This document shows positions 20,601-29,334 of a DNA stretch of 59,143 bases, piece by piece (position 1 is the stretch's first letter; every line of letters starts with the position of its first letter). The notes under the pieces are model-generated. The model did no database searches and had not been told where the DNA came from. It worked only from the letters and a program-made list of their open reading frames with translations. This stretch comes from Bacteroidales bacterium (lineage in GTDB: Bacteria; Bacteroidota; Bacteroidia; Bacteroidales; Marinilabiliaceae): the NCBI GenBank assembly GCA_017539645.1, contig JAFYCM010000028.1:1-59143 (forward strand), given 5' to 3'. The position numbers and the translations under genes are program-made.

Positions 20601-21671
20601 ACCCCCGACGAAGCCGCTCACCTCTTCGACCGTTTCCACCGCTCGCCTGATGCCGTAAATAGCGGAACTGTTGGCTTTGGCGTTGGTCTCGACCTCACAC
20701 GCACGCTCGTCGAACTGCACCACGGCACTATCAAGGCACTCAACTGTCCTACTCACCGAGGCGGTCTCATGCGCATCTGTCTGCCATATACGCCTAACGA
20801 AGTTGCTGAAACAGAACCAACAACCACCACCGACGCCGCCGAAGAAGAATCCACTTCGACCGACACCGCCAAAGGTCGCCGACCGAAATACACCATCCTT
20901 TTCGTCGACGATGACAAGGAGATTTGTAAATACGTATGCAAAGCTGTGGGTAGCAAGCAGTACAACATAATTACATGCCACAACGGTCAAGATGCACTAA
21001 ACGTACTGCTCAGCCAAGAGGTTGACATTGTGGTAACCGACGTCGTGATGCCTCAGATGGATGGCTTCACACTCTGCCGCAACATCAAGAACAACATCAA
21101 TATCAGCCACATACCTGTAATTATACTTACATCGCGCAGTGCCGACACAGACCGCATAGAGAGCTACGAAAATGGTGCTGATATTTACATAGCCAAACCT
21201 TTCAACACCGAAGTGCTCCTAGCCAGCATCCGTAGCCTTATTTCGCGCCGCGAGAAAATCCGTGCCGACAAGGTGGCAAAAGACATAGTTATGACGCAAA
21301 AGAATTCCGCCGAACCAACTCTCGACGAAAAACTCCTCAAGCGCATAACAGACATGATAAATAAAAACGTCAAAAATCCAGATTACAGCATCGAGGATCT
21401 TGCAAACGACGTTGGTATTAGCCGCGTACACCTACACCGCAAGATGCGCGAATTAACGGGCCTTACTACACGCGATTTTGTGCGCAACGTACGTATGGAA
21501 TATGCTGGAGAACTTCTCCGCGACAAGAAATACGAGGTAGGCGAGGTGGCTATAATGACCGGCTACTCCACCACGAGCTACTTCAGTCAAGCGTTCAAAG
21601 CACACTTCGGCATCTCGCCAAGCATGTATATAGCCAAATACAAAAAGGAGAAGGAAGAGCCCCAAGAATAG
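17658..21671 (+). CDS. Hybrid two-component system regulator (HTCS) of the xylan PUL
   Basis: One-protein sensor and transcription activator, 1337 residues from the chosen start; the ATG at 17544 adds 38 residues before the evident signal sequence FLLIILLLIVTLPASA. Order: periplasmic two-bladed propeller of repeats such as GLPSSLINDIKQTSDGYVWIATEDGLTRYDG (about 35-665), Y_Y_Y domain (about 670-765), membrane helix (about 775-793), histidine kinase with H825 (DIAHEIRTP) and ATPase N-box NLISNAIKY (about 938), response regulator with D1128 (TDVVMPQMDG), and AraC-type HTH (about 1240-1335). HTCS proteins bind oligosaccharides in the periplasm and activate the adjacent PUL. The divergent position next to the xus operon makes xylan the likely cue. 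Confidence 0.94.
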   Translation: MYLTYRFKNCYSFLLIILLLIVTLPASATILNTKNGLPSSLINDIKQTSDGYVWIATEDGLTRYDGAKCETYYHVADDSTSLASNYTRLCFESQNHNIYIGGLHGVMQYDKEHDNFRNVRLVLPNGLVVAAFITGIVQLSTGDIYIATSGHGLFKMRDGATEAKQLDGFTGYYINSIMADHHNNVWISTTDRGNTRISENGFVYIVKTEGNAAISTFCETPDGNVYASSNSRGIMRYNAATDIFETINTATIGLNVMTLYPINERILIGTDGNGIKEFNTQTGTTSTFDMGALPFDTHKAKVHSIMADSWGSLWIGLFQRGAVIIPQNTNKFDYIGCLSTMRNLIGSNYVSQLLYAKDGKLYVGTDNDGIYAVDSKTWNSTHYTQPNTTMSLASDINGNVWIGTFNEGLWHLNIHTGTLTRTPLLHNANGQSPSINAIMPDDFGNIYIGTMGQGLYIYNIKTQKLKQYEYCTGIDYTPYINKLHNNWISSLCLYGDKLFIGTQDGIGCLNTKTGDFMSEMRVNRILPDYTIIDLTADSCGYIWAATNKGLIRINAETAETQNFELNKGMAHEVFMATICDHKGNIWATSSHELLHIDSRSLNVTSYYEQDGIITTEFAKRSATITPDDHIFFGGTDGITHFSTNDVSTYSQPPMIKIADLYLRGQRVLSSTTSGRYKVKRDTDGQYYDLNYNDNSFVIELTTLQFIPQPHMSYSYTINNEPPIDAGSGINRISLRNIAPGQYNITIVGENNGHLSDPITINIVVHPAWWNTWWARIFYFALVFMLLVLFVRLNRMRRRTKAQLVHTLHTQQLREAKMQMFTDIAHEIRTPMSLVISPLNNLMANDSDASRQQNYNIIYRNTQRILRLMTQILDIQKIDAGKMEMHFFPTVVSDIISDVCTTFDFEARAKNITLTTDTKQVESTVIEVDTRHFDKILTNLISNAIKYTPADGNIVVRAYIGQCPDRDGDSYIIEVEDSGNGFTPDEAAHLFDRFHRSPDAVNSGTVGFGVGLDLTRTLVELHHGTIKALNCPTHRGGLMRICLPYTPNEVAETEPTTTTDAAEEESTSTDTAKGRRPKYTILFVDDDKEICKYVCKAVGSKQYNIITCHNGQDALNVLLSQEVDIVVTDVVMPQMDGFTLCRNIKNNINISHIPVIILTSRSADTDRIESYENGADIYIAKPFNTEVLLASIRSLISRREKIRADKVAKDIVMTQKNSAEPTLDEKLLKRITDMINKNVKNPDYSIEDLANDVGISRVHLHRKMRELTGLTTRDFVRNVRMEYAGELLRDKKYEVGEVAIMTGYSTTSYFSQAFKAHFGISPSMYIAKYKKEKEEPQE

Positions 21672-21708
21672 ACAAAGCTCCCGCAAGACGCTTGTATGCA
21701 TAAAAAAC

Positions 21709-21788
21709 GAACACAGATAACTCAGATTTATGATTGACGCAGACTGGAAATCTGTGTAAATCGTTCTAAACCTGTGTTATCTGTGCTC
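21709..21788. repeat. Intergenic palindrome between convergent genes
   Basis: A 17-bp imperfect inverted repeat (21709-21725 and 21772-21788, 15 of 17 matching; core ACACAGATAA) and an inner pair CAGATTT (21723-21729) / AAATCTG (21748-21754) fill the gap between the convergent HTCS and ABC genes. The CACAGAT core is shared with the repeat at 4597-4729 and, as a single copy, near 2126. It may act as a two-way terminator, although it lacks a long T run. Confidence 0.6.
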
Positions 21789-21797
21789 TTATAAGTA

Positions 21798-23234
21798 TTA
21801 CTTACCGAGATGCTTCTCTTGCGTAATGCACTGAGGAATCTCCTCGGCATAGTGCGAAACAAAAATCAGCGTTACGTCAGCTGCTTTGCAATAGTGCTCG
21901 ATGATATTTTCTACAACGCGTTTCTTTCCAACGTCTACGCCGTGCATAGGTTCATCGAGAATCACGAGTTGCGGCTGCTTTACAAACACACGTGCAAGCA
22001 ACACAATGCGCTGTTCGCCATACGAAATCTTCAAGAAACTGCGCTCAGCTAAATATTCGCAATGGAAAGCCTTTAGCCATTTGCGAGCTATCTCAAGTTG
22101 CTCACGTTGCGGCACATGGTTTAGTCCGATGGTATCGAAGAAACCCGAGGCAGCCACACTTAGGCAATCTATATCGTCGCGATAATACGTATGCAAATCG
22201 GGCGAAATGTAGCCTATACGGTGTTTTATATCCCAAATGCTCTCGCCCGAACCGCGCTTACAATCAAAAAGCGTTATGTCGTTAGCGTAGCTCTGAGGAT
22301 TGTCGCCACATATCAAACTCAGCAAAGTAGACTTACCAGAACCATTCGGTCCAAGCAGCGCCCACTTCTCGCCGCGCTTAATTGTCCAATTGACGTTTTC
22401 TAATATTTTATGACCGAAATAGCTAACATTCACATTATTGAGCTGCACAACCTTCTCGTAGTTAGCGGTATCGGCGCTACTTAGGGGCTGAGGCAACGTT
22501 TTCACTTCGCAATCGCAGAAGTCGGGGAAAACCATCTCCACCAACTTGTTGTTGTTGATGAAGGCATCGTTTTCATACGTACCCAACACATTCATGTCCT
22601 TAGTGGCTATTATCGTCTCTATCCAGCTTGGAATTTCTCGATGATCAGCCAACACAAGTATCACCTGAATGTTGGAATCTTTGGCAAGCGAGCGAAGAAG
22701 TTCGTCCACCTTATCGCGCGAGTCGGCATCCAATCCTATGTACGGATTATCGATGATGAGCAATCGCGGATTTTGCAGCAGATGCTTAATTAGCATAACC
22801 TTGCGAAGTTCGCCACTCGAAAGATTTATGAGCCTTTTGTCAATAATCTCCCTCAAGCCAAACTCAGCATATTTACAATTCTCAACCTCATCAGGCTGCA
22901 TCTTCAAGATGTCGCTGACGAATTTCGAATCGTCGGTCTCGGTTGTGTTCCAGCGCTGCTGATAGTAGCTCACGCTGTTGGATGTCATATCGTAGATATT
23001 TCTAAACGATACGTATGCAATCTTCATTCGTGGCATACGTAGTCCGTTGATGCTTACGAATGCATGACCAGAACGCAATGGCACTTCGCCCAACATAATA
23101 TCTACAAGTGTAGACTTGCCCGAACCGTTAGCTCCAACAATAGCCACCGATTCGCCTTCAGCAATCTTTATGTTGATTGGACGTCGAAATTGGCGTTCCT
23201 GATATATAGGCACTGCATCGCGGACAACTATCAT
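21798..23234 (-). CDS. Double ABC ATPase, ModF-like
   Basis: A 478-residue protein of two fused ABC ATPase domains with no membrane segment. Domain 1 has Walker A GANGSGKST (34-42), signature LSSGELRK and Walker B RLLIIDNP. Domain 2 has Walker A GPNGSGKST, signature ISYGEQR and Walker B QLVILDEP. This arrangement resembles ModF/YbhF-like ATPases of unclear role; a membrane partner is not encoded nearby. It is convergent with the HTCS gene and lies upstream of nothing obviously related. In domain 1, DNP replaces the usual DEP, so the catalytic Glu is missing and this site may bind rather than hydrolyse ATP. Confidence 0.75.
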   Translation of the reverse strand: MIVVRDAVPIYQERQFRRPINIKIAEGESVAIVGANGSGKSTLVDIMLGEVPLRSGHAFVSINGLRMPRMKIAYVSFRNIYDMTSNSVSYYQQRWNTTETDDSKFVSDILKMQPDEVENCKYAEFGLREIIDKRLINLSSGELRKVMLIKHLLQNPRLLIIDNPYIGLDADSRDKVDELLRSLAKDSNIQVILVLADHREIPSWIETIIATKDMNVLGTYENDAFINNNKLVEMVFPDFCDCEVKTLPQPLSSADTANYEKVVQLNNVNVSYFGHKILENVNWTIKRGEKWALLGPNGSGKSTLLSLICGDNPQSYANDITLFDCKRGSGESIWDIKHRIGYISPDLHTYYRDDIDCLSVAASGFFDTIGLNHVPQREQLEIARKWLKAFHCEYLAERSFLKISYGEQRIVLLARVFVKQPQLVILDEPMHGVDVGKKRVVENIIEHYCKAADVTLIFVSHYAEEIPQCITQEKHLGK

Positions 23235-23299
23235 ACGAAATCGTCTTTACACAACTTTGCTAATTTACCTATTTCGCTTAAATATTGAAAAGAAAAAAT

Positions 23300-24133
23300 T
23301 TATTTTGCTTCGTTTTCAAAGCTCTTATTATACTGAGTCATAGCTCGTTCGCTCATACCTACGCTTGAGAAACCGCCATCGTGGAAGATGTTCTGCATGG
23401 TGATTTTCTTGGTGAGATCTGAGAACATGGTGATGCAGAAGTTTGCACAATCTTCAGCCGATGCGTTGCCAAGAGGCGACATGCGATCAGAGAAGTCCAT
23501 CAAGCCATCGAAACCTGCGATACCCGAACCTGCGGTGGTTGCGGTAGGCGACTGTGAAATGGTATTCACACGCACGTGACGTTCGCTACCGAAAATGTAG
23601 CCGAAGCTACGACCGATAGACTCGAGAAGAGCCTTGGCGTCGGCCATATCGTTGTAGCCAAAGAGCGTACGCTGCGAAGCTATATATGTAAGAGCTACAA
23701 TAGAACCCCACTCGTTGATAGCGTCCATCTGGTAGGCCGTCTGGAGCATCTTGTGGAACGAGATTGATGAAATATCGAGGGTTTTGTTCAAGAAATCGTA
23801 GTCAAGGTCGTTGTATGTACGCTTCTTTCTTACGTTGAGCGACATACCTATGGAGTGAAGAACGAAGTCAACTTTGCCGCCAAAGATTTCCATTGATTGG
23901 CTGAAGACTTGCTTCAAATCCTCTACGCTTGTGGCATCGGCTGCGATAAGCGGAGCATTGAGGCGTTCGCTAAGTTCTTTGATTTCGCCCATACGGCAAG
24001 CTACAGCGGTGTTAGAGAGTGTTATCTGCGCACCTTGTTCTACAGCTTTTTCTGCAACTTTCCATGCTATAGAGCGGTCGTTTAGCGCTCCGAAAATAAT
24101 GCCTTTTTTGCCTGCGAGTAGATTTTGTACCAT
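23300..24133 (-). CDS. fabI: Enoyl-[acyl-carrier-protein] reductase (NADH)
   Basis: Catalyses the last reduction of each fatty-acid elongation cycle. At 277 residues it has the usual FabI size. Visible features are the nucleotide-binding start KKGIIFGALNDRSIAWKVAEKA (FabI-type modified Rossmann motif), the VDFVLHSIGMS segment, the catalytic pair Y160 and K167 (Y-x6-K in GYNDMADAK), and the conserved SPTATTAGSGI loop. It stands alone between the ABC gene and the feo operon, all on the minus strand, with about 300 bases of upstream spacer. Confidence 0.95.
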   Translation of the reverse strand: MVQNLLAGKKGIIFGALNDRSIAWKVAEKAVEQGAQITLSNTAVACRMGEIKELSERLNAPLIAADATSVEDLKQVFSQSMEIFGGKVDFVLHSIGMSLNVRKKRTYNDLDYDFLNKTLDISSISFHKMLQTAYQMDAINEWGSIVALTYIASQRTLFGYNDMADAKALLESIGRSFGYIFGSERHVRVNTISQSPTATTAGSGIAGFDGLMDFSDRMSPLGNASAEDCANFCITMFSDLTKKITMQNIFHDGGFSSVGMSERAMTQYNKSFENEAK

Positions 24134-24275
24134 TGTTATCGTATTGTTTTTCAGTTAGAATTGGACGACAAAAATACGTATTAACCCCTTGGCGCAATGT
24201 TAAATATATTTGAAAGATGGTAACGAGAGTTATAAGATGGCCCTAACAGACAAAAATTTGCGCCTTTCAGAAAAC

Positions 24276-24306
24276 AGGAAAGGGAGAATCTTGCGATTCC
24301 CCCTTC
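24276..24306 (-). terminator. Stem-loop downstream of the feo operon
   Basis: GGAAAGGGAGAATC and GATTCCCCCTTCC pair imperfectly around a TTGC loop, and TGTTTTCTG follows on the minus strand. The hairpin sits in the 306-base gap between the small feo partner gene and fabI. It is the likely end of the feo transcript. The rest of the gap (24134-24275 and 24307-24439) shows no gene. Confidence 0.6.
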
Positions 24307-24439
24307 CATAACCTAACCCAAATTTATGAAAAAACTAATGAGATGAAGAAAACCTTGTCTCAAGGATCTCCACACTATCAGCGCACAATATTAACATTTT
24401 TTATCTACCAATCAACTTTTTAGCAAAATAAAATCTGTT

Positions 24440-24577
24440 TCAACTGCGACAGTTCGGGCAGTTTTTGCCGCAACCGCAGCCGCAATCGCCACGCCCGTTA
24501 CGACGTACTCTACGAATTATTGCATACGCTACGGCAGCAATAAGTACGATGGTGACGATAACATCTTGCACACTCAT
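24440..24577 (-). CDS. FeoB-associated Cys-rich membrane protein
   Basis: A 45-residue gene found by reading the minus strand after feoB. It has one membrane helix (about 5-21) followed by a basic stretch and a cluster of five cysteines (CGCGCGKNCPNC). This matches the small FeoB-associated Cys-rich proteins (Pfam FeoB_associated) that follow feoB in many bacteria. The role is unproven; binding Fe(II) on the cytoplasmic side or helping FeoB assemble has been suggested for such proteins. It starts 15 bases after the feoB stop, so it should be cotranscribed. Confidence 0.8.
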   Translation of the reverse strand: MSVQDVIVTIVLIAAVAYAIIRRVRRNGRGDCGCGCGKNCPNCRS

Positions 24578-24592
24578 AATCAATAGTTTATT

Positions 24593-27085
24593 TCATTTTA
24601 GGATATTATATACAAGCCACGACACAACCCACGCAAGCACTGTGGTGTAGCCCACTACAAAGAGTGACCAACGCCACGGCGAATGCACTTTGCGTCGGCG
24701 ACGCTTAGACATGTGGAAGTCGTTCCAGTGTCCAGCCTCGTTTTTGATGGCAGTAAGCGTGGCCAAACACGGGAAGTAAATCAGCGTAAACGTCATGAAC
24801 GACAGGACGTTAGCCTTGGTGAAGAAACGTTCGCCGTTGCGTTTTTCATTGTAAATATTACTCATCAGCGAGGCATCTTCGTCGTCTGAATGGTAGAGCA
24901 CAGCGAGCGTACTCACCACAATCTCCTTGGCTGCCACACCAGCCACAAGACTCACACCCATCTTCCAGTCGAAGCCAAGTGGACGAATTACGGGCTCTAT
25001 CACGCGCCCCATGCGACCAATGAGCGAATACTCCTGCGCTGCACTGCGGTAGGCAATCTCTACAGAATCTACAGCGGCATCGTGCTCCTCGGCAGAAGCA
25101 AACGTCTGTCTTTCAATATTTTCTATTGCATATGCATAATTCTTTTCTATCTCTTCGCTCTTCGGGTAATAGCCTAAGAACCAAACTATTATCGATGCCA
25201 CCATAATTATGCCACCCATCTTTTGCAAGTATTGTTTAGCCTTGCTCCACATGTTTAGGAGCGTGGTTCGCAGCGTAGGCATGCGATATTGTGGAAGCTC
25301 CATCACGAATGGCAAATCTTGCGTATTGAAGAGCGTGCGTTTGAAGAGCCTACACATAATTATGGCCAACACTATTCCCAATATATATATACTAAACAGC
25401 ACATTACCAGCATTTTCTGGGAAGAAAGCGCCGCAGAATAGTATGTAAACTGGCAAACGCGCCGAGCACGACATCAGTGGAATGATGAGCATGGTGAGCA
25501 TGCGGTTGTTGCGGTCCTCAATGGTGCGCGTGGCCATGATAGCCGGCACATTGCAGCCAAAGCCCATGATAAGCGGAATGAACGACTTGCCGTGAAGTCC
25601 CATCTTGTGCATCATCTTATCCATGATGAACGCTGCTCGCGCCATATAACCCGTATCTTCCATAAAACTTATGAACAGAAAGAGTATCAATATGTTAGGC
25701 AAGAACACGAGCACGCCACCGCAACCCGAAATAATGCCATCTACGAGGAGGTCGCGCACTGGACCATCGGGCAAACTGCTGCTGACTAAGTCCGAAAACC
25801 ACGACACAAACATATCTATCCAATCCATTGGATATTGGCCAATTTTGAACGTACATTCAAACATGATCCATATAACCAAGAAGAAGATAGGTATGCCCCA
25901 CACACGATGCGTAAAAATATTATCAAGTCGCTGAGATAGAGTCTGTTTAGAGCTACGTTTGGCCGGTTTATAGGTCTCGTTGAGTGCGCCATCGATGAAG
26001 CTATAGCGCAAGTCGGTGACGTAGGTCTCAAGGTCGGCTATAGAACTCATCTCTTTAGCGTGGTCGCGCATAGCTACGAGTTCGTTGATAAGTGCGTCTA
26101 CGTCGGCGCATTTCACATTCTCACGCACGAAATCGAGGTCGTTTTCTATAACTTTTATAGCTACGAAACGCGACAGCAAAATGGGCGATGCGTGGCAGTT
26201 CTTATCTATGAGGTTGATCATATTTACGATGAGCATCTCGAGCTCGCCGTAATTAATATGCACGCGACGCACGAAAATATCTTCGCCTTCGTAGACTTGT
26301 ATAATTTTATCGAGAAGCGCCTTAGTACCAGTACCTTTCGAGCCAACCGTTGGCGCCATAGCTATGCCAATCATCTTGCCGAGTTGATCGAAGTCGAGTT
26401 GGTCGCCACTCTTCTCAAAATCATCGTACATATTGAGCGCCATCACCATGCGTTCGCCCATATCGATGAGCTGTGTGGTGAGGTAGAGATTGCGCGCAAG
26501 GTTGGTAGAATCTACAACATTGAGTACGACATCGGGGTCGTAAGTGAGGAGTTTGTTGCGGACAAAGGTCTCTTCGGGCGAATATGCCGATATGGAGTAG
26601 GTTCCTGGCAGATCGACAAACTCGAATATGTAGTTGCCGTAGGTGAACGAATTGGTTGCAGCACCGATAGTTACGCCCGAGTAGTTGCCCGTGTGCTCGT
26701 TGGTGCCGCATAGGTAATTATAGAGCGTCGTCTTACCGCAGTTTGGATTACCAACAAGCGCCACCTTAACAATCTTAGGTTCAGGATGTTCCTGCGTAGC
26801 AAATGCGCCACCGTCGGCAATGGAGAACGCCGGACGCGACAATTTCTTAGCCTCATCGGAATCTGCATCAGCCACCTCAACGAGGTGAGCCTCTTCGCGC
26901 CTAAGCGACACGAAGTAGTCCATAATTTTATATTCAATTGGGTCGTTGAGCGGCGCGTTGCGAATGGCCGTTACCGTTTTGCCGCGCACAAAGCCCATCT
27001 CTATAATTCTCTTACGAAAGGCACCAGCGCCTGCCACAGACACTATCACAGCCGAGCGCCCAGTACTCAAATCAGACAGTTTCAT
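24593..27085 (-). CDS. feoB: Ferrous iron transporter FeoB with fused N-terminal FeoA domain
   Basis: An 830-residue inner-membrane Fe(II) transporter. A FeoA-like SH3 domain (about 1-75; GAGAFRKRIIEMGFVRG) is fused to the FeoB G domain (about 105-275; G1 motif GNPNCGKT at 112-119, DLPGTYS as G3, ALNMYDD as G4), a helical switch region, and two gate domains with many membrane helices (MGFGCNVPAIMATRTI, GVAAKEIVVSTLAVLY). The FeoA-FeoB fusion is usual in Bacteroidetes. The small Cys-rich gene follows it in the same operon. No clear Fur box was recognised upstream (27086-27328). Confidence 0.95.
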   Translation of the reverse strand: MKLSDLSTGRSAVIVSVAGAGAFRKRIIEMGFVRGKTVTAIRNAPLNDPIEYKIMDYFVSLRREEAHLVEVADADSDEAKKLSRPAFSIADGGAFATQEHPEPKIVKVALVGNPNCGKTTLYNYLCGTNEHTGNYSGVTIGAATNSFTYGNYIFEFVDLPGTYSISAYSPEETFVRNKLLTYDPDVVLNVVDSTNLARNLYLTTQLIDMGERMVMALNMYDDFEKSGDQLDFDQLGKMIGIAMAPTVGSKGTGTKALLDKIIQVYEGEDIFVRRVHINYGELEMLIVNMINLIDKNCHASPILLSRFVAIKVIENDLDFVRENVKCADVDALINELVAMRDHAKEMSSIADLETYVTDLRYSFIDGALNETYKPAKRSSKQTLSQRLDNIFTHRVWGIPIFFLVIWIMFECTFKIGQYPMDWIDMFVSWFSDLVSSSLPDGPVRDLLVDGIISGCGGVLVFLPNILILFLFISFMEDTGYMARAAFIMDKMMHKMGLHGKSFIPLIMGFGCNVPAIMATRTIEDRNNRMLTMLIIPLMSCSARLPVYILFCGAFFPENAGNVLFSIYILGIVLAIIMCRLFKRTLFNTQDLPFVMELPQYRMPTLRTTLLNMWSKAKQYLQKMGGIIMVASIIVWFLGYYPKSEEIEKNYAYAIENIERQTFASAEEHDAAVDSVEIAYRSAAQEYSLIGRMGRVIEPVIRPLGFDWKMGVSLVAGVAAKEIVVSTLAVLYHSDDEDASLMSNIYNEKRNGERFFTKANVLSFMTFTLIYFPCLATLTAIKNEAGHWNDFHMSKRRRRKVHSPWRWSLFVVGYTTVLAWVVSWLVYNILK

Positions 27086-27328
27086 CTAACTTTTGCTATA
27101 CTCTTTTTCAGCCTGCGAGTTACTAACTACTTTGCTATTTATCAATAATTCTTTTTAGGTAAATACACATATATTTATCATATACATATATCACTATTAC
27201 TCAACACATTACACCTCACAACCCACATATTTTTCACTCATTCAATACCTATTTTTAGTTATGGTGACGGGTCGACGTATGCAGAACTTAGCACTTATAT
27301 CTCCAAAACTTACCGCTATTTTTGCGGC

Positions 27329-29302
27329 ATGGAGAAAGCAAATCTGTTGGACTATTTGCCCACATCGAAGAAGGAAGTTGAGTTGCGCGGTTGGAGCGAA
27401 CTCGACGTGATACTTTTTACTGGCGATGCATACGTAGACCACCCGTCGTTTGGCGCGGCAGTAATCGGTCGCACGCTCGAAGCTACGGGAATGAAGGTGG
27501 CCATTGTGCCGCAACCCAACTGGCAGGACGACCTCCGCGACTTCAAGAAACTCGGCCGCCCGCGCTATTTCTTCGCTGTGTCGCCTGGCGCTATGGACTC
27601 CATGGTGAACCACTACACCGCTGCCCGTCGCCGCCGTTCCGACGACGCTTACACTCCTGGAGGTCGCTCTGGCGCTCGCCCCGACATGCCTTCTATCGTA
27701 TATACAAAGATTCTGAAAAAGCTCTTTCCCGACGTACCTGTTGTGCTTGGCGGCATTGAGGCATCGCTGCGCCGCACCACGCACTACGACTATTGGGAAG
27801 ACCGCCTGCGTCCGTCGATTCTCGTGGAGTCGGGCGCAGATTTGCTTGTGTATGGTATGGGCGAGCTACCGCTCACCGACATTGCTAAACTCCTACAACG
27901 CGGCGTGCCGTTTAGCTCGCTACGCAATATCCCGCAAATTGGCTTTCTACAGCCCATCGACGAGCCACTGCCCAAGCAGAAACATTGGGAAACCTTAGAG
28001 CTGCATTCTCACGAAGAATGCTTACGTAACAAGGTGGCTCACGCCGAAAATTTCAAGCATGTAGAAGAGGAATCGAACCGCAAACATGGCGCACGTCTCA
28101 CACAGCAAGTCAGTGAAACCGAGCGCCTTGTGCTCAATCCTATGTATCCGCCTATGAGCGAAGCACAAGTCGATGCCTCGTTCGACCTTCCATATACACA
28201 TCTGCCCCACCCGCGCTATGCCGGCAAAGGCGACATACCAGCCTACGAGATGATAAAATTCTCCATCTGCCTACATCGCGGATGCTTCGGCGGCTGTAGC
28301 TTCTGCACCATCTCGGCACATCAGGGCAAGTTCATCGCATCGCGCAGCGAACGCTCGGTGATGAAGGAGGTGCAGAAGGTGGTCAAACTGCCCGGATTCA
28401 AAGGCTATCTGAGCGATTTGGGCGGGCCGAGTGCCAATATGTATGGTATGCGCGGTAGAGACGAGAAACTATGCGAAGTCTGCCGCCGTCCGTCGTGCAT
28501 TTTTCCATCGGTATGTAAGAATATGAATACCGACCACACGCGCCTCATAAACCTCTACAAGGCTGTTGATGCATTGCCAGAGGTGAAGAAATCGTTCATT
28601 GGCAGTGGCGTTCGCTACGACATACTTATGAACGACAACGCCACACCCGAAGAGGCTCGCTCGCACAAACTCTACACCGAGGAACTCATTGCGCACCACG
28701 TCAGCGGACGACTGAAGGTGGCGCCCGAACATACCTCTAAAGCGGTGCTCGACATTATGCGCAAGCCGTCGTTTGAACTATTCTATAAATTCAAGAAAGA
28801 GTTCGACGAGATAAACTGTAAATACAAACTAAATCAGCAGATTATACCATATTTCATATCGTCGCACCCTGGTTGTCACGACGTAGATATGGCAGAACTT
28901 GCAGCCGAGACCTGCGCGCTCGACTTCAAACTTGAGCAGGTGCAAGACTTCACGCCCACGCCAATGACGGTATCGACTACAATTTACTACACTGGCGTGC
29001 ATCCGTATACACTAAAACCCGTCTACACCGCCCACACACCCGACGAAAAGAAGCGCCAACGCATGTTTTTCTTCTGGTACAAACCCGAAGAACGCCAGCG
29101 CATACAGATGGCTCTGCGCGCAATGAACCGCCGCGACATAGAAGAGCGACTCTTCAGCCAGAAAATCAATAATTACGAATCATCGAAGCCGAAGCAAGAG
29201 TTTCGCCAACCCGAAAAGCCGAAGCCTCAAAAGGATTTTGGTGCGAAGAAATTCTATGGCAACAGCAACTACGGCAAGCATGAGAAGCGCCGTAAATGGT
29301 GA
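27329..29302 (+). CDS. ygiQ: YgiQ-family radical SAM protein
   Basis: A 657-residue member of the UPF0313/YgiQ family. The start MEKANLLDYLPTSKKEVELRGW is typical. An N-terminal B12-binding-like Rossmann region (about 10-200, with DVILFTGDAYVDHPSFG) is followed by a radical SAM domain with the cluster motif C-FGG-C-SF-C in RGCFGGCSFC, and a C-terminal region (DFTPTPMTVSTTIYYTG) ending in a basic, Lys/Gln-rich tail. The substrate is unknown. It is divergent from the feo operon across a 243-base AT-rich gap in which I see no clear site. Confidence 0.9.
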   Translation: MEKANLLDYLPTSKKEVELRGWSELDVILFTGDAYVDHPSFGAAVIGRTLEATGMKVAIVPQPNWQDDLRDFKKLGRPRYFFAVSPGAMDSMVNHYTAARRRRSDDAYTPGGRSGARPDMPSIVYTKILKKLFPDVPVVLGGIEASLRRTTHYDYWEDRLRPSILVESGADLLVYGMGELPLTDIAKLLQRGVPFSSLRNIPQIGFLQPIDEPLPKQKHWETLELHSHEECLRNKVAHAENFKHVEEESNRKHGARLTQQVSETERLVLNPMYPPMSEAQVDASFDLPYTHLPHPRYAGKGDIPAYEMIKFSICLHRGCFGGCSFCTISAHQGKFIASRSERSVMKEVQKVVKLPGFKGYLSDLGGPSANMYGMRGRDEKLCEVCRRPSCIFPSVCKNMNTDHTRLINLYKAVDALPEVKKSFIGSGVRYDILMNDNATPEEARSHKLYTEELIAHHVSGRLKVAPEHTSKAVLDIMRKPSFELFYKFKKEFDEINCKYKLNQQIIPYFISSHPGCHDVDMAELAAETCALDFKLEQVQDFTPTPMTVSTTIYYTGVHPYTLKPVYTAHTPDEKKRQRMFFFWYKPEERQRIQMALRAMNRRDIEERLFSQKINNYESSKPKQEFRQPEKPKPQKDFGAKKFYGNSNYGKHEKRRKW

Positions 29303-29334
29303 ATGACTACGAATCTTGGAAATAGTCAATTACA

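Noticed and set aside
20256-20990. Minus-strand open frame (244 codons) opposite the kinase part of the HTCS gene
   Set aside because: Antisense shadow: the plus frame has full histidine kinase motifs here.
24465-24650. Plus-strand small frame over the feo partner gene
   Set aside because: The minus strand encodes the expected FeoB-associated Cys-rich protein with a normal spacing to feoB.
27086-27328. Fur box or riboswitch before feoB
   Set aside because: The gap is AT-rich with only weak, non-specific symmetry; nothing matches a known iron-responsive site.
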